NCBI RefSeq assembly: GCF_003955715.1
Contig: NZ_CP034463.1
Span: 1,426,001-1,490,000 of the forward strand
Direction: 5' to 3'
DNA from: Streptomyces aquilus
GTDB lineage: Bacteria > Actinomycetota > Actinomycetes > Streptomycetales > Streptomycetaceae
Length of the DNA: 64,000 bases
Part shown: in pieces, positions 24,289 through 34,300 of the stretch
Position numbering within the stretch: the first letter of the stretch is position 1
Layout of the letters: each line of letters starts with the position of its first letter
Notes under the pieces: generated by a model
The model's input: the letters and a program-made list of their open reading frames with translations, nothing else
Told to the model about the DNA's origin: nothing
Database searches by the model: none
Translations under genes and position numbers: made by a program

Positions 24289-25671
24289 ATGACCGGCAGC
24301 CAAGGCCCGGCACTCAGCCGTCGCGCACTCATCGGGACCGGACTCGGCGCGGGCGCCGCGGTCCTCACCGCGGCCGGTGGGGGTACGGCGGAAGCGGCGC
24401 CGCGGCGCCCGGGCGCCGCCCGGCATCACGCACAGGCCTTCCTCGCCGCCGCCATGGACGCCTATCCGGAGCACGGCACGGTCCGGCTGGCGCAGAGCTA
24501 CACCGATCAAGCCGGCCTGTTCAGCACGGCGTTCACCTACGACAACGCGCTGACGATCCTGGCGCTGCTCGCGGGCCGGTCGGCGGACGGCACGTCCCGG
24601 GCCACGGTGCTCGGCGACGCACTCCTGTACGCGCAGGCCCACGACCCCGACCACGACGACGGCCGGCTGCGGCAGGCGTACAACGTGGGCCCGTACACCT
24701 TCTACGACGGCTCCCCGCAGCCGGACGGGTTCGTCCGGGCGGACGGCAAGGCCAACGTCGGCCGGCAGTTCGGCTTCACCGGTACGGCCGTGGGCGACAT
24801 GGCGTGGGCCGGGATCGCGCTGGCCGCGCTCGCCCGGCGCACCGGGGAGCGCCGGTTCCTGGTGGGCGCGGTCCGGATCGGTGAGTGGATCGACCGGGTG
24901 GGCCGCACCGACGAGCCGCTCGGCGGCTTCAAGTTCGGCGTCGACGGGGCGAACGCGAAGCTGCCCTTCACCTCGACCGAGCACAACACCGACCTGGTCG
25001 GCCTGTTCGGACAGCTCGCGCGACTGACCGGGGACCGGGTGTGGCGGGAACGGCGGTCGGTGGCCAGGAAGTTCGTCGAGAAGATGTGGGAGCCGGAGGG
25101 CGGCTTCTTCTACACCGGCACCAACGACGGTGTGACGATCAACAAGTCCCCGATTCCCGAGGACACGCAGACCTGGACCCACCTGGCCCTCAACTCCCCT
25201 TCCCACTCAGGATCGTTGGACTGGGCCGCACGTGAACTCGCCGTCCTGGACTCGGCCGACCGCCCCAACAGCACGGTGCCGGCGGGCCAGTCGTACGCGG
25301 GGGTGACCTTCAGCTCCGCCAGCCTGCTGGCCGACGAGGACGCCCCGATCGCCTCCGGCCAGCCCAAGCCGGACCGCAACGGCGTGTGGTTCGAGGGCAC
25401 GGCCCACCTGGCTCTCGCGCTTCGCGACCGCTGTGCCGCCGGGGACGAGAAGCGCGCCCGGAACCTCCTCGCCTCCGTCGAGCGGGCCCAGGAACTGCTG
25501 GGCGGCGGACAGACGTTGGGCTCCCGTCCGGTGGCCGCCGGGTCCGGCGTCGTGTCGGCGAGCAGCCCGCTCGACACCGGTTTCGGGTTCGGCTACTACC
25601 CGTACCGGCACACGGGCGCGACCGCCTGGTACCTGCTGGCGGCGACCGGGACGAACCCGCTGCGCGCCTAG
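24289..25671 (+). CDS. Tat-exported alpha/alpha-barrel protein, possible carbohydrate-active enzyme
   Basis: A 460-residue protein with a twin-arginine signal (LSRRALIGTGLGAGAAVLTAAG, residues 8-30). The rest shows repeated helical pairs with WAGIALAALARRTGE, EHNTDLVGLFGQLARLTGD and NGVWFEGTAHLALALRDR, the pattern of (alpha/alpha)6-barrel glycoside hydrolases or epimerases. Conserved acidic residues near aromatic ones (TFYDGSPQPDG, WFEGTAH) are candidate active-site features. The start follows CTAGGAGA. The LacI-type operator upstream supports sugar-linked control. The catalytic activity is not identified. Confidence 0.75.
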   Translation: MTGSQGPALSRRALIGTGLGAGAAVLTAAGGGTAEAAPRRPGAARHHAQAFLAAAMDAYPEHGTVRLAQSYTDQAGLFSTAFTYDNALTILALLAGRSADGTSRATVLGDALLYAQAHDPDHDDGRLRQAYNVGPYTFYDGSPQPDGFVRADGKANVGRQFGFTGTAVGDMAWAGIALAALARRTGERRFLVGAVRIGEWIDRVGRTDEPLGGFKFGVDGANAKLPFTSTEHNTDLVGLFGQLARLTGDRVWRERRSVARKFVEKMWEPEGGFFYTGTNDGVTINKSPIPEDTQTWTHLALNSPSHSGSLDWAARELAVLDSADRPNSTVPAGQSYAGVTFSSASLLADEDAPIASGQPKPDRNGVWFEGTAHLALALRDRCAAGDEKRARNLLASVERAQELLGGGQTLGSRPVAAGSGVVSASSPLDTGFGFGYYPYRHTGATAWYLLAATGTNPLRA

Positions 25672-26270
25672 GGCCTGTCCGGCGAGACCAGCCCGGCGAT
25701 ATGGGCGGTGACGGTGTCGAGGATGTCCGTCCAGGCGTCCTCGTCGCCGAGGACCAGGTAGTTGAGGGTCAGGCCGTCGGTCATGACGGCGAGATACCGG
25801 GCCAACGCCGGGACCGGAACGCGGAGTTGGAAGCCCATGGCGGTGGACAGCTGCTCGATGATGTCGGTGTAGAGCTCGCCGTAGAGCTCGTACTGGCGTC
25901 GCGCCAGATGCTCGAACCCCGGCCGGCGCAGGGCGTACTGGGTGAGTTCGTAGGTGAGCATGTGCTCGTCGGGGTGGGCGCGCACATGGTCCCAATACGC
26001 CTGGAAGCCGGCCCGGACCGTCTCCTCCAGGGAGGCCCTGGGTTTCAGGGCCTCCTTCACGATGCCGACGTAGTGGTCGGTGATGGTCGTGATGACCGCC
26101 TCCACCAGCTCCTGCTTGGAGTCGAAGCAGTAGTGGAAGACGCTCAGGGAGACGCCCGCCTCGGCGGCGATGGAACGGGTCGTGGTCCGGGCCACGCCGT
26201 CCCGGGCCATCGCCCGGATCGCCGCCTCGGTGAGCTGCCGACGCCGTTGTGCCGACGGCATGCGTGCCAT
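25668..26270 (-). CDS. TetR/AcrR-family regulator
   Basis: A 200-residue regulator. Residues 8-55 form the TetR helix-turn-helix (AAIRAMARDGVARTTTRSIAAEAGVSLSVFHYCFDSKQELV). The C-terminal helical domain, with aromatic-rich FQAYWDHVRAHP, resembles the BetI/PfmR-like ligand domains. Its stop overlaps the convergent Tat-protein stop by three bases. It lies 58 bases downstream of nothing it obviously controls on its own strand; the dipeptidase-like gene that ends 57 bases before its start reads the same way from upstream. Confidence 0.88.
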   Translation of the reverse strand: MARMPSAQRRRQLTEAAIRAMARDGVARTTTRSIAAEAGVSLSVFHYCFDSKQELVEAVITTITDHYVGIVKEALKPRASLEETVRAGFQAYWDHVRAHPDEHMLTYELTQYALRRPGFEHLARRQYELYGELYTDIIEQLSTAMGFQLRVPVPALARYLAVMTDGLTLNYLVLGDEDAWTDILDTVTAHIAGLVSPDRP

Positions 26271-26327
26271 GTGCGCGTCCCCCGTCGTGGTGTCAGGCGC
26301 CGTGAAGCCGACCTCGTGGAGGTCCTG

Positions 26328-28388
26328 TCAGGCGCTGTGGACGCCGACCTCGTAGAGCGAGTATCCCCAGTCGGTGCCGCGGGCGAGTCCGTGGACCCGG
26401 ACGTAACGGGCGGGTGTCCCGGTGAACTTGGCCGTGTCGAGGCCGCCGTCGCCGGAGGTGGTGGACCAGGCGGTCGTCCAGTTCGTGCCGTCCGTGGACA
26501 GTTCGATCCGGTACGACTTGCCGTACGCCCGCTCCCAGTCGAGCGTGACGCGGGAGACGAGGTGGGTGGCGCCCAGGTCCACCTGCCACGACTGGTCGTC
26601 GCTCCAGTCGCTGGCCCAGCGGGTGCCGTCGTCGCCGTCGGCGGCGCGGCCCGGCTGGTAGCTGGTGAACGGGTTCCACTCCGAGGAACTGGCCGTCGCC
26701 GTCCGCCCCTTGGCGAGGTTGACGCCGGCCTGGTGCTGCTCGGTGGCGCCCCAGGTGTCGAGGTAGGACTCGGCGCCCCGGAAGAGGTCGTTCACGACGT
26801 CCTGCCCGCCGACCTGGCGGATGTCCTCGATCCAGTCGGGGATCATGCCGACGTGGGCGCCGCCGTCGGTGTTGTAGTCGAAGGTGCGTGAGCCGGTGGT
26901 CTGCTTGTCGATGACGGAGCCGCCGTCGACGCTCTTGAACGGGTACTTCACCGGGTTCGAGGTGTTCGCGCCGCGCGGCCCGGGGTGGTCCCCGACGCCG
27001 TTGAAGTCGGTGCCGAAGCCGTAGCCGACGCCGTACTTCTCGCGCAGCGCGTCGGTGCGGGCGGCCTCGGCGACGAAGCCCTCGGAGCCGTGCATGTACT
27101 GGGCGACGAACCCGCCGAGGGAGTAGACGCGTTCGGTCCAGTTGAGGTCCATCCAGCTGTGCGAGGAGAGCACGCCCGGGTAGTCGGCGGCCTCGAAGAG
27201 GTCGAGGGCCTGGCCGGTGGCCTTGACGCTCATGTGGTCGATCTCGAGCATCATCTTGCGCTGCATCATGCCCTTCACGGCGTACTCACCGAGGTCGGTG
27301 AGGCCGCGGACGTTGCACTGCGCGTCGGCGTCGTAGGTCGGCACCTCGGTGCCCGCGGGCAGGTCCGCCTCCGCGGCGGAGGGAGCGGTGCCGATGGGGT
27401 TGTCGTGCTGGGGGCCCTTGCACTTCTCGGTCTTCCAGAAGGTGCCGGTGGACAGGAACTGCCCGACGTTGATGGCCGTTCCGAGCCCGCCCTCGTCGAA
27501 GCGGACGCCGCACAGCGCGTTGTCGAGCTTGTGGCACAGGAACATGCTGCGCACGCCGAGGTCGTAGAGCTCGTCGAGCCCCTTGTCGATGTCCGCCTTG
27601 CTGCACTGCGGGATGTCGAGGATCTGCTTGCAGCCGAAGGGTTCGGAGGTCTCGACGCCGAGGATGACGGCGAGCTTGCCCGCCTTGATCACCTGCCGGG
27701 CCTGGGCGGTGTCGGTGACGATCCGGAACCAGCCCTTGCCGGGGCCGCCGTACATCGCGTCGACGTAGTCCTGGAGCTGGTACGTGAGCTTGGCCTGCAA
27801 CCTGATCGAGGTCATCTCGTCACAACTGCGGTCCTTGAAGGGGTAGACCGAGCAGATCACGCCGTTGGTGACGAGGTCGTTGACGAGCACCCGCTGCCCG
27901 CCGCGCCAGGCGCGCTCGAGCCAGGCGTAGTAGTTGGCCTGGTGCGTCATCGAGTCGTACGCAGGCCAGTCCTTGAACGTCGGCCAGCCGACCGGGTCGT
28001 GCCTGCCGTCGCCGCCGTGGGTGATGTAGTCGAAGATCGCGAGGGTGCCGTCGGGGTAGTGCTCGGGACAGTCCTTGAGCGCGTCGGCGACGCCCTGCGG
28101 GGAGAAGACCTTGCCGCAGATGAGCCGGCCGCCGAAGGCCTCGTTGGAGAAGAGGTGGTTGTGGGCGTCGACGAACCCCCGTACCTCACCGGCGGAGTCG
28201 GTACCGGTGAACGGCTCGCCGGTGACGTTGATCTGCGCGTCCGGCGCGGGACGCGCGGTCGGGTTCCACCAGTCGCTCGCGGCCGCCGAACTCGGGGTGG
28301 GGCCGAGGGCGATGGCGAGCACGAGGAGGAGGAGCGACACGACGGTGACGTGTTTGCGTCTGCCGTACGGGCGTCGAGGCTTGGTCAT
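26328..28388 (-). CDS. Secreted metallo-dipeptidase-like hydrolase with C-terminal discoidin domain
   Basis: A 686-residue exported protein. The signal segment is at residues about 12-38 (VTVVSLLLLVLAIALG). The central domain, about 65-540, is a metal-dependent TIM-barrel hydrolase: VDAHNHL gives the HxH metal site, with later EIDHMS, SSHSW and FGTDFNG supplying candidate ligands. The layout is like the renal dipeptidase/amidohydrolase superfamily. Residues about 555-685 form an F5/8-type C (CBM32-like) domain (ASSSEWNPFTSYQPGRAADG...RYVRVHG) that would bind sugars on a surface. The ATG at 28388 was preferred because the basic signal N-region begins there. The substrate is unknown. Confidence 0.85.
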   Translation of the reverse strand: MTKPRRPYGRRKHVTVVSLLLLVLAIALGPTPSSAAASDWWNPTARPAPDAQINVTGEPFTGTDSAGEVRGFVDAHNHLFSNEAFGGRLICGKVFSPQGVADALKDCPEHYPDGTLAIFDYITHGGDGRHDPVGWPTFKDWPAYDSMTHQANYYAWLERAWRGGQRVLVNDLVTNGVICSVYPFKDRSCDEMTSIRLQAKLTYQLQDYVDAMYGGPGKGWFRIVTDTAQARQVIKAGKLAVILGVETSEPFGCKQILDIPQCSKADIDKGLDELYDLGVRSMFLCHKLDNALCGVRFDEGGLGTAINVGQFLSTGTFWKTEKCKGPQHDNPIGTAPSAAEADLPAGTEVPTYDADAQCNVRGLTDLGEYAVKGMMQRKMMLEIDHMSVKATGQALDLFEAADYPGVLSSHSWMDLNWTERVYSLGGFVAQYMHGSEGFVAEAARTDALREKYGVGYGFGTDFNGVGDHPGPRGANTSNPVKYPFKSVDGGSVIDKQTTGSRTFDYNTDGGAHVGMIPDWIEDIRQVGGQDVVNDLFRGAESYLDTWGATEQHQAGVNLAKGRTATASSSEWNPFTSYQPGRAADGDDGTRWASDWSDDQSWQVDLGATHLVSRVTLDWERAYGKSYRIELSTDGTNWTTAWSTTSGDGGLDTAKFTGTPARYVRVHGLARGTDWGYSLYEVGVHSA

Positions 28389-28600
28389 GACCCACGTCCC
28401 TCGGTCGGCGGCCATGCATCTTTGTCATGACCGGCGCAAATCTGTGGGACGAGAATGGCTACTGGAGGGTAGCGAGTCAAGGGTCCGGGACGGTTGACCT
28501 GATACGAAGGTGCCGGTACGTCCGGTACACGCGCGGCCCCGCCGCTGACTAATCTGGTGAGCAGGGCTGTTCAGGCAGTGCGTTCTTATGGAGTGGGTGC

Positions 28601-30292
28601 GTGACCGTTCCACGGCGGGTGTTCCTCAGCCATACCTCCGAGTTGCGGACGTATCCGGCCGACCTGTCGTTCGTCGACGCGGCGGTCGAGGCGGTGCACC
28701 GGGCCGGTCATGTGCCTGTTGACATGGCGTACTTCACCGCTCGGGACGACAAACCCGCCGACTACTGCCGGGAACAGGTCGGCACGGCCGATGTCTACGT
28801 CGGCATCATCGGCTTCCGTTACGGCTCACCGGTCCGCGACCTGGAGCATCTGTCCTACACCGAGCTGGAGTTCGAGGAAGCCACCTCGCGGGGCCTGAAG
28901 CGCCTGGTGTTCCTGCTGTCGGACGATCAGGACCTGGGGCTGCCGGCCGCGGCGATCAAGGACGTCCACGCGGAACGTCAGGAGGCGTTCCGCAAACGGC
29001 TGCGCGCCAGCGGCCTCACGCTCCAGAAGGTGCGCGGCCCGGACCATCTCTCCCTGCTGTTGTTACAGGCGCTGCAAGGAACGGGCGACCCGGTCCCGCC
29101 GCGGACTCCGACGAGCCTCGACGCATCCGCCTGGGCCCGGCTCAAGGAACTGCTGCACGGGGTCGCTCCGGGCGACTGGGCGGAAAAGGCCTACCGCTGC
29201 TCCTTCGGCAGGACGGGCGAGCCGGGCTGGGTCGCCGCGCCGTTCACGATGCCCGTAGGAGACCTGTACGACTGGGCCCTCGACCTGGACGAACGCGAGC
29301 AGGCTGATACCGCACTGCCGAAGGTACTGGTGTTCGCGCACGCGCTGGCGGCCGGGTTCAGCGGTGGCCGGGGCGGGGAGAGCCGAAGACGCGGCTTCGC
29401 GCTCGCCTCCTGGGTCCATGAGGTACGGCACCGGCTCGGACTGCCCGAGCCTCCGCCACCTCCAGAGATCAACACATTCGAGGTCACGATGGTGGTGCGC
29501 CTCGACCAGGATCCGCAGGACCAGGACCGGGTCTTCGCGGAGATCCTGCTCCGGTCGGCACGCGACGCAGCGGACTGGAAGCGGGTCCAGCCGCCCGAGA
29601 ACGCGACCGAACGCCTCCGCGTTTCCGTGGACGGCGCCCGCGAGCTGGTCGAGGAATGCTTGCGCACCTTCACGGCCAAGGCGGAGGCACTGCGCCGCCG
29701 GGGCGCCGACTGCGGTCGGCCACCGAAGCTGCGCCGCATCGAATTCGCCGTCACCGAAACCCTGTTGGACACCGATTTCGACCAGTGGCTGTGCCATCTG
29801 GGCCTCTACCGGCCGTGGCGTCTCGGCGAGCGGTACGAGGTCGTGGTCCGCTGTCCCAACGCCCGGGAGCTCGCGGACTTCGCCCACCTGTGGTGGACCC
29901 GCTGGACCTGGCTCAACCAGACGGATTTCCAGCACGAGGAGGCGGTCTTCTGGGTCGGCGAGGAGGAACTCGGCGACTTGGAGCGGCATCTCGACGCCTG
30001 GGAGGACTCCGCGCACCCGGCCTGTGTGGCCATCGCCACGCGCGACGCCGAGCGGGTCTGGCGCGCGGCGCTGCACTTCGGGATGCCGGTCGTCCTGTGG
30101 CGCCGCCTCGGGCACTCCGCGCCCGCGGGGGCACCCGGCCTGGAGAACCTCCGTCGTGTGAAGAACGTCAGCGAACTGCCGCGGGCGGTGAAGGCGCTGC
30201 GCAAGGGCGTCGACCCCGGGGTGGTGCTGCTGTACGACGACCCTCATCACCCGGTCGAGGCCGCCCTCCTCACCGACTCCGCTTTCCTCTGA
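28601..30292 (+). CDS. DUF4062/VMAP-like adaptor of a vWA-MoxR conflict system
   Basis: A 563-residue protein. Residues 5-115 match DUF4062 (VFLSHTSELRTYP, ADVYVGIIGFRYGS, TELEFEEATSRGLKRLVFLL), a Rossmann-like domain often fused to STAND proteins. Residues about 172-280 are helical and resemble a short effector-associated adaptor domain. Residues about 290-563 resemble the C-terminal VMAP domain: FEVTMVVRLDQ, repeated Trp motifs and GMPVVLWRR. Known systems pair VMAP proteins with a MoxR ATPase and a vWA protein, exactly the next two genes. GTG start with GGAGTGG upstream; its stop touches an in-frame ATG of the next ORF (TGATG). Confidence 0.82.
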   Translation: MTVPRRVFLSHTSELRTYPADLSFVDAAVEAVHRAGHVPVDMAYFTARDDKPADYCREQVGTADVYVGIIGFRYGSPVRDLEHLSYTELEFEEATSRGLKRLVFLLSDDQDLGLPAAAIKDVHAERQEAFRKRLRASGLTLQKVRGPDHLSLLLLQALQGTGDPVPPRTPTSLDASAWARLKELLHGVAPGDWAEKAYRCSFGRTGEPGWVAAPFTMPVGDLYDWALDLDEREQADTALPKVLVFAHALAAGFSGGRGGESRRRGFALASWVHEVRHRLGLPEPPPPPEINTFEVTMVVRLDQDPQDQDRVFAEILLRSARDAADWKRVQPPENATERLRVSVDGARELVEECLRTFTAKAEALRRRGADCGRPPKLRRIEFAVTETLLDTDFDQWLCHLGLYRPWRLGERYEVVVRCPNARELADFAHLWWTRWTWLNQTDFQHEEAVFWVGEEELGDLERHLDAWEDSAHPACVAIATRDAERVWRAALHFGMPVVLWRRLGHSAPAGAPGLENLRRVKNVSELPRAVKALRKGVDPGVVLLYDDPHHPVEAALLTDSAFL

Positions 30293-30333
30293 TGCTCTTC
30301 CCCACAGCGGGGACACCCACGACCGGAGGTGCC

Positions 30334-31353
30334 GTGAACGACTGGTGGATCTACAAGGGGGACGGCCCGGCCCCCGACCGGCTCGACCGGCTCGCCGCGC
30401 ACCAGCCGCCCTGGCGCGTCTTCGACGGCGAGATCGACACGGACCACGTGGTGCCCTCCCTGTCCACCGCGGACAGGGAGCGCGGCGCCGGATACATCGC
30501 CGACGACGCCGAGATCGACCTCGTCAACACCGCGCTCCACCTGCGCCGCCCGCTGCTCGTCACGGGCGTCCCCGGTGTCGGCAAGTCCACTCTCGCCTAC
30601 AGCGTCGCCGAGGACCTCGGCCTCGGGCCGGTGCTGCGCTGGCCCGTCACCAGCCGCACCACACTGCGAGACGGGCTGTACCGGTACGACGCCCTGCGCC
30701 GACTGGAGGACGCCAACCTGCGACGCCTGGAACAGCCGGCGCCCGACGCCGAGCCTCACGACACCATCGGCCGCTACCTCCAGCTCGGCCCGCTCGGCAC
30801 CGCCTTCCTGCCCGCCGAACGCCCCAGGGTCCTGCTTATCGACGAGATCGACAAGGGCGACATCGATCTGCCGGGCGACCTGCTGACCGTTCTGGACGAG
30901 GGGCGCTTCGACATTCCCGAACTGGTCCGGATGTCCGAGACCGCCCCGCGGGTCTCCGTCGGTACGGAGGACCAGTCGGGCACGGCATGGATCACCGGCG
31001 GCCGGGTGCGCTGTCACGCCTTCCCCGTGGTCGTCCTGACCAGCAACGGGGAACGGGAGTTCCCGCCCGCCTTTCTCCGCAGGTGCATCCGGCTCAATCT
31101 GCCCCTGCCGAACGAGAGGAAGCTGCACCGCATCCTGGTCCAGCGCATCGGTCAGGAGGCCGCCGACGAGGCGCGGGCCCCGGGCGGCGTCATCGACACC
31201 TTCCTGGCCCGGCGCAACACCGGAGAGCTGGCGACCGACCAGCTGCTCAACGCCGTCCAGCTGCGCCTGGCGGGCGCCTGGACGGCGCCGGAGGACCTCG
31301 CCGACCTGGCCGAGGCGACCATGCACCGGCTGAGCGGTCCGGACGCCCGGTGA
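30334..31353 (+). CDS. MoxR-type AAA+ ATPase of the conflict system
   Basis: A 339-residue AAA+ protein. Walker A is GVPGVGKST (residues 78-86) and Walker B is VLLIDEID (about 166-173). The sensor 1 asparagine is in VVLTSNGEREFPPAFLRRCIRL, with arginine-finger candidates after it. MoxR ATPases usually remodel or activate vWA-domain partners. The GTG at 30334 follows a perfect GGAGG; an in-frame ATG at 30292 would overlap the preceding stop. Its own stop overlaps the GTG of the large effector gene, so the three genes form one coupled operon. Confidence 0.9.
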   Translation: MNDWWIYKGDGPAPDRLDRLAAHQPPWRVFDGEIDTDHVVPSLSTADRERGAGYIADDAEIDLVNTALHLRRPLLVTGVPGVGKSTLAYSVAEDLGLGPVLRWPVTSRTTLRDGLYRYDALRRLEDANLRRLEQPAPDAEPHDTIGRYLQLGPLGTAFLPAERPRVLLIDEIDKGDIDLPGDLLTVLDEGRFDIPELVRMSETAPRVSVGTEDQSGTAWITGGRVRCHAFPVVVLTSNGEREFPPAFLRRCIRLNLPLPNERKLHRILVQRIGQEAADEARAPGGVIDTFLARRNTGELATDQLLNAVQLRLAGAWTAPEDLADLAEATMHRLSGPDAR

Positions 31354-34300
31354 TCTCGGACCTCCTGCCGCTGCTGGCCTGGGGCGGGGTGGACGATCCC
31401 ACGCCCGAAGAGCTCGCGGACATCCTGTGGCTGGCGCAGCGGGTGCTCACGCGGGACCACCGGGCGCCGGCGCAGGCCGACACCCGGGCGGACGCGGATC
31501 CCCCGTCGCCGCCGCTGCCGGTGCCCGAGCAGCCGGCAGGACCCGAGCCACAGAACGCCGAGCCGCACCGGAGCCGGCAAGAGGCCCCGTCCTCCGACGG
31601 CGAACCCGTCCTCGACCTCCATCTCCCGACGAACGTGCCGGAGTCCCCCGGCGAGGCCCCAACCGGTACCGCCCTCGACGTCCCGGCCGCCGCCTCCCTG
31701 CCGAACACCCTGGCGCTGGCGCGGGCGTTGAAGCCGCTCACCCGTAAGGTCGCGTCCCGGACGGTCTTCGAACTGGACGAGGAAGCCACCGTCACCCGAC
31801 TGGTCGACGAGCACATCCTGCTGCCCGTCCTGCGCCCGGCTCCGACGCGATGGCTGAGCCTGGCGCTCGTGGTCGACTGCGGTCCCTCCATGAGCCTGTG
31901 GCGGGACGAGGTCCACGAGGTGCAGCACGACGTGGTGCGCCTCGGCGCCTTCCGTGACATCCGCCGCTGGAACCTGTTCCCCTCCCCCGACGGGACCACA
32001 GTGGGGCTGCGGCCTCATCCCGCCGCGGACCGTCCGGCACGACATCCCCGCGAGGTCGTCGACCCGGCGGGCGACCAGCTGATCCTCGTGCTCAGCGACA
32101 CGGTGGGGGCGATGTGGCGGTCCGGCGCGGCACACCGGCTGCTGACCGACTGGGCCCGGCACTCCCAGGTGGCCGTGGTCCATCTGCTGCCGGCCGCGCT
32201 CTGGAACCGGGTCGGCATGACGCCCAGTCCGACGCTGGTGCACATCCCGCGGTTGGGGCTGCCCAACTCCCAGTGGCAGGTGGCGGATCCGGAGCGCCCC
32301 CCTGCGGAGGGCGTCCCGATGGGGGTTCCGGTCCCGGTGGTCGAACTGGAACCGGGGCCGCTGCGGGGCTGGGCGGAGATGACGGCGGGCAGTGGACGGT
32401 GGGCCAGGTCATCGGCGTTGCTCCTGCCCGGGGTTCCGACGGGCGCTCCCCCACGCCCCTTCACCAGACGAGCCCCGGTGACCGCGCGGGACACCATCCG
32501 CCGGTTCCGTGCCTCGTCCTCTCCGGCGGCCTGGCGACTGGCGGGCCTGCTGTCGGCGCGCTCCACGCTGACCGTGCCGATGGCCCGCCTCGTCCAGCGC
32601 GCGTTGCTGCGCGATTCGTCGCGCGGGGATCTGGCCGAGGTCTTCCTCGGGGGCATTCTCCGTCGCGTGGTCGAGCCCGAAGGCGCACACATGGGCGGCC
32701 TGTTGACGTTCGAGTTCCAGCCGGAGGTGCGCGAGGCGCTGCTGGGGGCGCAGTTCCGCGACGATGTGGAGGCGGTGCGGGAGCTCGTCCGTGCGGAGGT
32801 CACGGCGTATCTGAAGCCGCGGTTCGGCAGTCCTCGCAGCGTCAAGGGGGCGGTGACCGGCGTGGCGGGGCGTGGCGCTGCGGTGCGGGTCGACGGGGAG
32901 GCGATCGCCACTGCCTCGCGCGCTGATGTGGCGCGTATGGGGGCCTCCTCGGAAACGGAGGAGGCCGCCGCCGGCTCGACGCCGACACTGGTCATCAGTC
33001 ATGCCGGGGCGGATCGGGTCTGGGCGGAGTGGGTGGGCCGGCAGTTGGAAAGGGCCGGGTATGCGGTCCGGCTCGCTCTGTGGGATCCGGGGGCGCAGGA
33101 AGATCTCGTCGAACAGATGAACGCGTTGTTCCGGGGCGGGCATGCGGTCTTGGCGTTGTTCTCGCCGGCCTATTTCCGTTGGCGTCGGTGGAATGACGCG
33201 GAGACGGCGGGGGTGCTGGGTGAGGAGGGTCGTTTCGCTTCCGTGATGGTTGAGGGTGTCCGCAGTCTTTCCGAGGATCTGCGGCGACAGGTACGGGCTT
33301 CACTCCACGGCCTCGATGAAGGCGCCGCTGCCGCCGCTGTGGTGACAGCCGCCAAGGGTCTTGTCGCCCGTGCGTTCCCCGCTCCGACCGCCCCTTCGCA
33401 ACCCGCATTTCCCGACAGCACACCCCGGGTCTGGAGGAATGTACCGCCACGCAACCCCCATTTCGCGGGACGCGAGGAGTTGCTTCGCGAGGTGCGCGAG
33501 AACCTCGCTGACGGGCATGGAGGCCGAGCGCATGCTCTGCACGGCATCGTCGGAGTCGGCAAGACCGAGATCGCTTCGGAATACGTGCACCGGTTCGCCA
33601 GCCAGTACGAGATCGTCTGGTGGGTCGATGCACAACTCGATCGCTTGCCTCTGCAGTTCGCCGAGTTGGCCCACCGGCTGGTGTCCCCCGCCCCTCTGGA
33701 CGACAGCATCAAGACCGCCGCTTTGGCGGGGCTCCACCATCTGCGCACCCGGGAACGATGGCTCATCGTCCTGGACAACGCCGACGATCCCGAGCTACTG
33801 GACGGCTGGGTCCCGTTCGGAGGCGGGCACGTGCTGATCACCTCCCGCAACCCGTCGTGGCAGGCCCTCGGCAGCGGTAGCGCCGTGGAGGTCCTGCCTC
33901 GCGCGGACTCCTGCCGCTGTCTGCAGAGCCTGGACCCCCGCCTCGCCGACGACCAGGCGAGCGCGATCGCGGACACCCTGGGCGACCTCCCGCTGGCCCT
34001 CGCTCAAGCAGCCCAGGTCCTCACCGAGGGCATGTCCGCCCGGCAGTACCTCGCACTGATTCGCAAGAACGCGACTCCCGTGATGAAACAGGGAGCGTCC
34101 GCTCGCAATCCGGAAACCCTCGTCCGCATCCTGGACACCCTGATCGCAGGGCTGGCCTCGGAACACCCGGAGGCCGCGGACCTCCTACGGCTCACCGCCT
34201 ACTTCGCGGCCGCGCCGATCCCGCTCGACTGGCTGGGGGCTGTGTCCGGCCAGGTGAGGACTCTCCAACGCCGGGGCCTGGCCGACGGCGACGGCCCACT

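Noticed and set aside
28389..28600. Small peptide gene (FxsA-like) upstream of the conflict operon
   Set aside because: No short frame with a ribosome-binding site and an F-x-S-x-x end was seen. The region reads as a promoter and leader only.
29656..30333. Extended MoxR frame starting inside the VMAP-like gene
   Set aside because: The extension is out-of-frame reading of the upstream gene. A strong GGAGG before GTG 30334 marks the likely start.
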